This document shows positions 62,766 to 64,000 of a DNA stretch of 64,000 bases, one piece after another (position 1 is the stretch's first letter; each line of letters opens with the position of its first letter). Both the position numbers and the translations under genes were made by a program. The notes beneath the pieces were generated by a model. That model ran no database searches, was not told where the DNA came from, and saw only the letters and a list, made by a program, of their open reading frames with translations. Source of the DNA: Tetrahymena thermophila SB210 (taxonomy: Eukaryota; Ciliophora; Oligohymenophorea; Hymenostomatida; Tetrahymenidae); contig NW_002476481.1 of the NCBI RefSeq assembly GCF_000189635.1, forward strand, positions 496,001-560,000. Reading direction: 5' to 3'.

Positions 62766-64000
62766 TCATTATTCGAAATCAATTTTTTATGATTATTCTT
62801 TAAAGTTTAAACTTTCTTTTTTTACTAGAACTTTGTTAAAAACCACTTTTTTTTACTGAAATGAGTTAAATTAGTCCAATATTTAATCAAGCGATTCAGT
62901 AAGCTGCTCTTATTCATTTTTTTTGGTTAAATACTTTTTTAGTTTTTAAAAAATTTCTACTAGTTAGATTGTTAATCTTACTAAGAACAAGATGAAACTC
63001 ATCATTAAACAAATTACTAGCATTATTATTACTATAAAGCTAAATTCATCTATACTTTTTAGATCATTATCAGATATTGCATCTTAGTTTAAAATATCCT
63101 ATTGTTTCTTAATGCATATCATAAACAGAATTACTGAAACAGAGATTAAAAACTCTTAAATTATTTTGTATATATTGATAAATTTACTGTTAAAAAATCT
63201 AAAATATAAAATGTATAATCCAAAGCATCCAAAAATAATTGATAGAATTATACAACAAGCAATAGGGTGAGTGGGAATAGTTAAAATTAGTAAAATGATA
63301 ACATATTTTTTTATGTAGCTAGCAAATAAATATGTATTCCATCCCTTTGCCTTTGTGTTAATATTTAAAGCAAAATTGGGTAAATAACTTTCGATATAAT
63401 TTACATCTCTTTTAAAAGAAAAATAGTAAATTAAAACAAAAAAGGATGCATGGATAAGCAATTAAATAATAGCAATATATTTCTCTTATGTAAATGCTAG
63501 GCAGTAATAAATGCTAAATAGAGAAGGAGTGATAAAGCCTTATTGAACAGATGATGCTAAATTGATTAAAAAGTTTACTATTTCCATAGTATATTGCTTT
63601 CCTTTCATAACCCATCTAGCAAAGCAGCAAAGAAGGACTATAATTACTGATATTATTAAAGATATATTTGGTATCGGAAGAGCATAGTATAAATTTGCTT
63701 GTAATCCTAAGTCTTATAAAAGCTACTGCTCAGAGGAAGCTGAGCCTTAACTTGTGCTATCACTTTAACTATTTGTATTTAATTAACTAGCATCAGGAAT
63801 AGAAGTAAATATAAATGAAGATGCTAGAATTGTTCCGACATAAACTATTTGAGGTAGGTAGTTTTTAAATAAAATTAAGGGTCCAAAAAATTAAATAAAA
63901 TTTGAAAGGAAACACAAAATTTAGAATTTTTTGAGAACGAGAATTATGCTATAGCCATTTCCTTAACCAGAAGTAAGAGCCTTGCTAGCGCTTGTAGCGC
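62766..64000 (-). CDS. Cysteine-rich multi-TM surface protein, C-terminal part
   Basis: Partial: the gene continues beyond the end of the window. About 410 codons are visible, ending at TGA 62766-62768. They cover the end of the Cys-poor ectodomain, the TM block and the cytosolic tail, all closely matching 51390 and 57678 (LLIHASFFVLIYYFSFKRDV, then KGWNTYLFASYIKKYVIILL). The frame is uninterrupted. The Cys-rich repeats and signal peptide are expected outside the window. Confidence 0.82.

Noticed and set aside
1-64000. Transposons, LTR or virus-like elements, tRNA and rRNA genes
   Set aside because: No transposase, reverse transcriptase, integrase or capsid-like frame, no terminal repeats, and no cloverleaf with tRNA box sequences was recognised by eye; a proper search was not possible.

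Overview
The window looks like macronuclear DNA of a ciliate close to Tetrahymena. It is roughly three-quarters or more A+T, introns are short and AT-rich with GT..AG ends, and every credible protein reads through in-frame TAA and TAG (as Gln) and stops only at TGA. A 100-N gap at 28744-28843 shows it is an assembled scaffold. All coding calls were made by hand translation with that code; with the standard code these genes appear only as fragments.

Layout. (1) 1-14.3 kb, plus strand: an eight-exon mitochondrial-type Lon protease (1931-6102), a small duplicated repeat/minisatellite, and two paralogous multi-pass proteins resembling SLC22-like MFS transporters (8031-9644 and 12563-14323). (2) 15.3-64 kb: every gene lies on the minus strand. 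A signal-peptide-bearing, cysteine-rich, multi-TM surface protein (15322-19796) comes first. An array of ten copies of a two-TM family with four conserved ectodomain cysteines follows (20.7-49.9 kb). Inside that array sits a ten-exon leucine-rich-repeat gene whose eight central exons are all exactly 90 nt (41127-44263). Last come three more cysteine-rich multi-TM genes (51390-55594, 57678-61565, and 62766 running off the window) with an orphan first-exon fragment between two of them.

The minus-strand half is a gene-family nursery. The two-TM copies fall into three sequence subgroups that are interleaved on the chromosome. One pair is a 3,233-bp-offset tandem duplication. One copy is a clear pseudogene, and three others carry a lesion or depend on uncertain sequence. 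The cysteine-rich genes differ in repeat number. Both families have the look of cell-surface proteins, but their ligands and functions are not evident from sequence. I recognise Lon with confidence, the MFS pair with moderate confidence, and the LRR and cysteine-rich proteins at domain level. The two-TM family I can only describe.
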